NCBI GenBank assembly: GCA_005877655.1
Contig: VBOC01000154.1
Coordinates: 1 to 9,689 of the forward strand
Direction: 5' to 3'
From: Ignavibacteria bacterium
GTDB lineage: Bacteria > Bacteroidota > Ignavibacteria > UBA10030 > SZUA-254
Length of the DNA stretch: 9,689 nucleotides
In this document: piece after piece, positions 7,601 to 9,689 of the stretch
Numbering within the stretch: the stretch's first letter is position 1
Layout: every line of letters starts with the position of its first letter
Translations under genes and position numbers: made by a program
Notes under the pieces: model-generated
Seen by the model: the letters and a program-made list of their open reading frames with translations, nothing else
Told to the model about the DNA's origin: nothing
The model's database searches: none

Positions 7601-8118
7601 TCGGTTTGTTGCGGATGAGCGAAGTAACAAAAACCGCCGTACTTCTTCACGGAGTCAAATAACATCCCGTAGTTCGATTTCGCCACGTACACATCGTAGT
7701 TCCCGGGCTCCCATCCGAACAGCTTGTCGGTGCCGTAAACGAGGACATGACCGCCCCCGCTGATCACTCCCCACTCCTGACCTCGCATCCCGACGAAGAC
7801 GCCGTCCTGATTCATCGAATCTGCCTCGGCGTTTCCGGCGCGCCAGTAGCCCGGATTCATGTGAAGATCGGAACTCCCCGCATGATTGTGATCGCTCACG
7901 CCGAGGAAATTCATATTATGGGCAACGTCACGTGCGTACGTGATCGCTTGCGCCACCGGTTTTCGGTAGGTGTTCGTATCCTTCTCTTTGTTCCCGTCCG
8001 AATACCAGGTCTGAGAATGGATGTCGCCGAAATAGATGTTGAATGGACTCTGTGCCGAAGCGACGGAGAGTCCACCCCACATAAGTGTGAGGAAGAAGGG
8101 GAGGCGGTTCTTTATCAA
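4633..8118 (-). CDS. Secreted multidomain protein: PHP/CehA-like metallohydrolase, FN3-like domains, type IX sorting domain
   Basis: 1161 residues starting at TTG. Residues 1-22 form a signal peptide: basic KNR, hydrophobic core, ASA cut site before Gln23. Residues 27-275 resemble PHP metal-dependent phosphoesterases of the CehA/McbA type: GDIHSQTWYSDG (31-42), SDHNH (75-79), GQEWG (113-117), GGHVLVYGT (122-130), YFAHP (165-169) and QDNH (235-238). Then come a beta-rich linker domain (about 280-380), four fibronectin-III-like domains (about 381-474, 477-567, 571-660 and 663-765), two GWN...GYW repeats (776-908), a spacer (910-1060) and a sorting domain (1070-1161) with YPNPFNP, SGVYFYRLEA and a final basic-hydrophobic VKRMVILK. 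The last piece is the type-A signal used by type IX secretion, implying release or surface attachment. The substrate is unknown. The TTG is supported by the signal peptide and a stop four codons upstream (8128-8130), not by a good Shine-Dalgarno. It is probably monocistronic. Confidence 0.85.
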   Translation of the reverse strand: MIKNRLPFFLTLMWGGLSVASAQSPFNIYFGDIHSQTWYSDGNKEKDTNTYRKPVAQAITYARDVAHNMNFLGVSDHNHAGSSDLHMNPGYWRAGNAEADSMNQDGVFVGMRGQEWGVISGGGHVLVYGTDKLFGWEPGNYDVYVAKSNYGMLFDSVKKYGGFCYFAHPQQTDYSGIFSNPFNASWDSVVVGTAMKNGPALDTMHAENDPSSTDYTARYHDLLRLGYHVAPCANQDNHYTNFGNLNQQRTAVLATSLTRANVVDALRKRRTYATEDHNLQLRFEVGSHQMGEIFTLSASIPFRVKVVEPDGDAMSTIELRYGIPGSGSAPTTLTSVSGPDSLVLSQSQPIGSTYYYYAYVREVNGREAWSAPMWITISSNSPPSVFSQLSPVDGSGGQETSGTLSWQASAGADQYDVYLGTDTTFATPVSANQTSTSYSYSNVAYSTTCHWKVIAKNSNGQVAASSAPWSFITHGPPPGVFSMLSPPDGATGRPLSGMFSWSSSPNAVNYDVYLDLASPPVVRVDSNVTDTSYSYQGLSPGSTYHWKVIAKNQYGAASNTFSSFTTANVPLPPSDAVPATITSTSIQFTWTDNASDENGYRIYRSLSAGGPFVQAGSDLPANSVSFADTGLQVNQRYFYRITPFNDQGEGTFAGFNRATLASPPGQPAVSNISYRALTLAIDPGPNPAPTQFSIMASMDSSQFFVGRDGSLGLTPVWQTYSSWGAGCGIRMTGLHSCHEYGFSVIGRNGDSVSTAAGPLGSQVLPCFSAVRTTMAGWNMVSLPLDLKNPRTSSIFPSGLSKAFSYEGGYVRQDSMRDAVGYWLKFDTSESLTFSGDPLLQDSIPLVSGWNLIGSISTSLDVASIQKAPPDLLISPFFGFDGAYMIADSLQPVRGYWVKAKTSGKLTLSSPAGAQTPMVGKLSGTQTPMAGRSTATGSGSRNTFVFEDKSGHRQTLSIAEIMSVEPATEARELPPLPPSEAFDVRFQSQQSEESLPEDPAISRQFTIMLQSGGRAVKLSWQMASTRGRIFRFIQGKNAMTLAATGSLTLPSETRTLILEVQGKQTPSIPTAFALHQNYPNPFNPTTSIEYDLPVASHVTLIVYNLLGTAVSTLEEGLRSAGYHEIRWQPLQASGVYFYRLEATGAENPSVKFQDVKRMVILK
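5334..5399 (-). repeat. Two-copy 33-bp (11-residue) tandem repeat inside the secreted protein gene
   Basis: Residues of about 912-930 read AQTPMVGKLSG followed by TQTPMAGRSTA, so QTPM-x-G-basic recurs at an 11-residue period. The DNA repeats CCATCGG at 5334 and again at 5367, 33 bases apart. It lies in the low-complexity spacer between the GWN repeats and the sorting domain and looks like linker growth by slippage. The boundaries are approximate. Confidence 0.5.
6418..6975 (-). repeat. Pair of closely related FN3-like domains
   Basis: Residues 382-474 and 478-567 share the same pattern: PP-x-VFS-x-LSP-x-DG, a W-containing strand, YDVYL, TSYSY, HWKVIAKN, then a serine-rich end with F(I/T)T. 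The DNA encoding HWKVIAKN is nearly identical in both copies (ATCACTTTCCAGTGG on the plus strand, around 6473 and 6758). This points to an internal domain duplication that is younger than the other FN3 domains here. Confidence 0.6.
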
Positions 8119-8145
8119 ATGCTTAAATCAGTCTAAAGGAAATGC

Positions 8146-8174
8146 AAAATACCCAAAATTGACCCTAAAGTCAA
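8146..8174 (-). promoter_or_regulatory. Predicted promoter for the secreted PHP-domain protein
   Basis: On the minus strand, TTGACT (8169-8174) and TATTTT (8146-8151) are 17 bp apart, with a predicted start near 8140 and a leader of about 20 bases to the TTG at 8118. A perfect 5-bp inverted repeat, TTGAC-6-GTCAA (8159-8174), overlaps the -35 element and could be a regulator site. Confidence 0.45.
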
Positions 8175-8231
8175 CGGGAAATCCCCGATCTGCCCGAATT
8201 TCCGAAGGGGCGGGGTGATATTGGACCTGTT

Positions 8232-8274
8232 CAGGCAGGAAATCGCCTCGTTGAGATGCCTGCGCGCCAGGCGA
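8232..8274. repeat. Palindrome-rich intergenic element
   Basis: Three overlapping inverted repeats: CAGGCA (8232-8237) with TGCCTG (8257-8262), TCGCCT (8243-8248) with AGGCGA (8269-8274), and GCCTG-5-CAGGC (8258-8272). Its CGCCAGGCGA also occurs on the other side of tadA at 9026-9035. It resembles a decayed REP-type dispersed repeat, but one window cannot show dispersal. Confidence 0.35.
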
Positions 8275-8320
8275 CCAACTGGGGCGCCCGATCTCCTTCG
8301 ACCATCCGCTCCCTATGGAG

Positions 8321-8349
8321 TTGCCGAAATAACCCCTTTTGTCTATACT
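8321..8349 (+). promoter_or_regulatory. Predicted promoter for tadA
   Basis: TTGCCG (8321-8326) and TATACT (8344-8349) are 17 bp apart, facing tadA. The predicted start near 8356 gives a leader of about 60 bases. It is called by consensus match only. Confidence 0.45.
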
Positions 8350-8351
8350 GT

Positions 8352-8386
8352 AAATCTGAAAGCCAGTCTCACTTGAAATCTGAAAG
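8352..8386 (+). repeat. 11-bp direct repeat in the tadA leader
   Basis: AAATCTGAAAG occurs at 8352-8362 and 8376-8386, a period of 24 bp, just downstream of the predicted -10 element. The repeat is exact; a function is not evident. Confidence 0.5.
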
Positions 8387-8414
8387 GTAGTTTCTTTACC
8401 CGAGGAAAGGTATC

Positions 8415-8900
8415 GTGCCAACTGACAACAGGCAGCACAGTTACTGGATGGAAATGGCGCTTCGTGAGGCCGAGATTGCTCTCAAGCGAAAAGAGGTCCC
8501 GATAGGCGCGGTGATCGTGAAGAACGGTCTGGTGATCGGAAAGGGTTCGAATCAGATCGAAACGCTGCAGGATCCGACCGCGCATGCCGAGATGATCGCG
8601 CTGACGGCGGCGGCCTCATATGTGGGGAATCGCAGGTTGGAAGAGTGCGCGGTGTACGTCACGCTCGAGCCATGCCCGATGTGCGCGGGGGCAATAGTTC
8701 TGGCGAGAATCCCGCTGCTCGTGTTCGGCGCCTACGATCCCAAAGCGGGAGCATGCACATCGCTCTATACGATCACAAGCGACAGCCGGCTCAACCATCG
8801 TGTTCATACGATCGGAGGGGTTCTGGAGGTAAAGTGCGGAGCAATCCTGAAGGAATTCTTTCTCGCCCGAAGAGGTGCGACAAAATCAAATGGATCCTGA
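8415..8900 (+). CDS. tadA: tRNA-specific adenosine deaminase
   Basis: Deaminates the wobble adenosine (A34) of tRNA-Arg(ACG) to inosine in the cytoplasm. It has 161 residues, typical for TadA. The zinc and catalytic signature is complete: HAE (57-59, with His57 as ligand and Glu59 as proton shuttle) and PCPMCAGA (86-93, with Cys87 and Cys90 as ligands). The N-terminal helix MEMALREAEIA, the VPIGAVIV strand (28-35), VYVTLEP and FGAYDPKAGA (104-113) favour TadA over guanine or cytosine deaminases of the same fold. The start is GTG, preceded by GAGGAAAGG at 8402-8410, a good purine-rich Shine-Dalgarno; no better ATG precedes the conserved helix. It converges with prfA; the two genes sit about 200 bases apart. 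Confidence 0.94.
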   Translation: MPTDNRQHSYWMEMALREAEIALKRKEVPIGAVIVKNGLVIGKGSNQIETLQDPTAHAEMIALTAAASYVGNRRLEECAVYVTLEPCPMCAGAIVLARIPLLVFGAYDPKAGACTSLYTITSDSRLNHRVHTIGGVLEVKCGAILKEFFLARRGATKSNGS

Positions 8901-9045
8901 AAATACTCCGTGAACAGCCCGCCGTCAGTTACTCGTCCCGCTGTTGAATCGGCGCGTGAGCTGAAGCATCACTATCTCCCCCTCCTGTTTCGGAAGTTCG
9001 GTCGGAATGGAATCAGGAATCTACCCGCCAGGCGAGGTCATGTCG
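8901..9045. other. Intergenic stretch between tadA and the prfA duplication
   Basis: No supported gene. A GTG-initiated open frame on the plus strand (8910-9122) runs into the prfA repeat and shows no family features. On the minus strand AGGAGG precedes an ATG, but the frame closes after 13 codons. No clear hairpin-plus-U-tract terminator is visible for either convergent gene. CGCCAGGCGA (9026-9035) matches the palindromic element on the other side of tadA. Confidence 0.55.
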
Positions 9046-9106
9046 GCCGGCGCTCGACTGGAGTTTTTCAGCCCGATCAGCCAGCTTCAACTGCTCTATC
9101 GGTTCA
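9046..9106 (-). repeat. Downstream copy of a 61-bp tandem duplication of the prfA 3' end
   Basis: Matches 9107-9167 at 54 of 61 positions, directly abutting it. Read in the phase of the prfA copy it encodes [20 protein letters not shown], against [20 protein letters not shown] in the gene. All differences after the first two codons are synonymous. Because 61 is not a multiple of three, this copy is out of frame with prfA, and its first bases supply the prfA stop codon. Confidence 0.93.
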
Positions 9107-9689
9107 GCCGGCGCTCGACTGAAGTTTTTCAGCCCGGTCAGCCAGCTTTAACTGTTCGATCAGGTCATCCAGCTTGCCGTCCAGAATCTCCGTGAGGTTG
9201 TAGAGTGTCAACCCGATTCGGTGGTCCGTGAGGCGATTCTGGGGAAAATTGTACGTGCGGATCTTGTCACTCCTGTCGCCGCTCTTGACCATTAAGCGGC
9301 GCTGCGCCGTGATCGAGGCGGTCTGTTCCAGGGTTTTCATCTCGTAAAGCTTCGCGCGCAGCATTTTCATGGCGCGCTCCCGATTCTGGAACTGTGACCG
9401 TTCCTGCTGGCATGCCACGACGATGCCGCTAGGTTTGTGGGTGATGCGGACGGCGGTCTCGACCTTATTCACATTCTGCCCCCCTTTTCCGCCGGAGCGA
9501 TAGGTTGCAAAATCCAGGTCGGCCGGGTTAATCTCGATTTCGACATCTTCAACCTCGGGCAGGACGGCAACGGTGGCGGCCGAAGTATGGATGCGTCCCT
9601 GAGCCTCGGTCTCCGGAACGCGCTGCACGCGGTGAACTCCGCTTTCATACTTAAGCGCCCCATAGGCGCCCTCACCTTTTAGCGAAAAG
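9104..9689 (-). CDS. prfA: Peptide chain release factor 1, C-terminal part (runs off right edge)
   Basis: Recognises UAA and UAG stop codons and triggers peptide release on the ribosome. The last 194 residues of about 360 are visible, entering at [21 protein letters not shown]. The stop-codon-reading PxT motif is present as PET (codons 9608-9616), followed by GRIHTS. RF2 would have SPF here. The catalytic GGQ lies at 9476-9484 within [21 protein letters not shown]. The C-terminal part has [30 protein letters not shown] and the LADRAEKL tail. The frame is open to the edge; the GTG at 9626-9628 is an internal valine, not a start. The TGA at 9104-9106 arises at the junction of a 61-bp tandem duplication. 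One base fewer there would extend the protein to a TGA at 9013, repeating about 18 residues. It is convergent with tadA. Confidence 0.94.
   Translation of the reverse strand, partial: FSLKGEGAYGALKYESGVHRVQRVPETEAQGRIHTSAATVAVLPEVEDVEIEINPADLDFATYRSGGKGGQNVNKVETAVRITHKPSGIVVACQQERSQFQNRERAMKMLRAKLYEMKTLEQTASITAQRRLMVKSGDRSDKIRTYNFPQNRLTDHRIGLTLYNLTEILDGKLDDLIEQLKLADRAEKLQSSAG
9107..9167 (-). repeat. In-frame copy of the 61-bp tandem duplication, encoding the RF1 C-terminus
   Basis: Encodes the last 20 residues of the annotated prfA product. The conserved 'LADRAEKL' tail matches the normal end of RF1 proteins, so this copy is in the expected place. The adjacent copy at 9046-9106 repeats it with seven substitutions. 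Confidence 0.93.

Larger units (their letters stand above)
8119..8414. other. Divergent intergenic region between the secreted protein gene and tadA
   Basis: A 296-base stretch without a convincing gene. A 97-codon open frame on the minus strand (8128-8421) covers most of it but has no recognisable family features. It overlaps both predicted promoters and the tadA start. The region holds one outward promoter at each end and, in the middle, a palindrome-rich block (8232-8274) containing CAGGCA/TGCCTG and TCGCCT/AGGCGA pairs that could form competing hairpins. Confidence 0.6.

Noticed and set aside
8128..8421. 97-codon open frame on the minus strand upstream of the secreted protein gene
   Set aside because: It spans both divergent promoters and the tadA start and has no recognisable motifs. 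The region is better explained as intergenic.
8930..8990. Small minus-strand gene with an AGGAGG ribosome site
   Set aside because: The Shine-Dalgarno match is good, but the frame closes after 13 codons and nothing suggests a leader peptide for a downstream gene, because the next gene in that direction is antisense tadA.
8901..9045. Signal recognition particle RNA or tRNA next to tadA
   Set aside because: I looked for the conserved SRP helix-8 GGAAGGAAGCAGCC-like core and for a tRNA T-loop with acceptor stem on both strands and found neither.
8910..9122. GTG-initiated 70-codon open frame after tadA on the plus strand
   Set aside because: It runs antisense into the prfA coding end and its duplicated copy. 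There is no family-like sequence, and the open frame is likely by chance.
9046..9167. CRISPR-like or satellite repeat array
   Set aside because: There are only two directly abutting units with no spacers, and the unit is recognisably prfA coding sequence.

Overview
The window looks like an environmental or metagenome-derived bacterium of the Bacteroidota/Chlorobiota/Ignavibacteria neighbourhood (FCB group). The main evidence is the C-terminal YPNPFNP-type secretion-sorting domain (type IX secretion) on the large exported protein. The arginine genes use the cyclic, ArgJ-dependent acetyl pathway. This placement is inferred from domain style only; no marker gene was searched.

Layout. Positions 1-3321 hold an arginine biosynthesis operon on the minus strand, in transcription order argC, argJ, argB and the first 46 codons of argF. 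Positions 3351-3388 hold a compact divergent control region: two ARG-box-like sites lying on two mirror-image promoters. Positions 3426-4604 hold argD on the plus strand. Converging on argD is a 1161-residue secreted protein (4633-8118, minus) with a PHP/CehA-like metallohydrolase domain, fibronectin-III-like domains, two 'GWN...GYW' repeats and a sorting domain. A 296-base intergenic region with two outward promoters precedes tadA (8415-8900, plus). The 3' part of prfA (RF1, minus) runs off the right edge.

The arginine genes form one pathway: ArgJ makes N-acetylglutamate while releasing ornithine, ArgB phosphorylates it, ArgC reduces it, ArgD transaminates it, and ArgF carries ornithine on to citrulline. 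The ArgB sequence looks like the arginine-inhibitable type, so control appears to act both on transcription (ARG boxes) and on the enzyme.

Three reading-frame lesions occur in this short window. argC has a frameshift together with roughly 11 missing codons. argD has an in-frame amber codon just after its PLP-lysine segment. prfA ends at a stop created by a 61-bp imperfect tandem duplication whose copies differ almost only at synonymous positions. Consensus or assembly errors (including strain chimerism) are the simplest explanation; real decay of arginine synthesis is the alternative. I see no CRISPR array, insertion sequence, tRNA or rRNA, and no convincing unknown multi-gene system.
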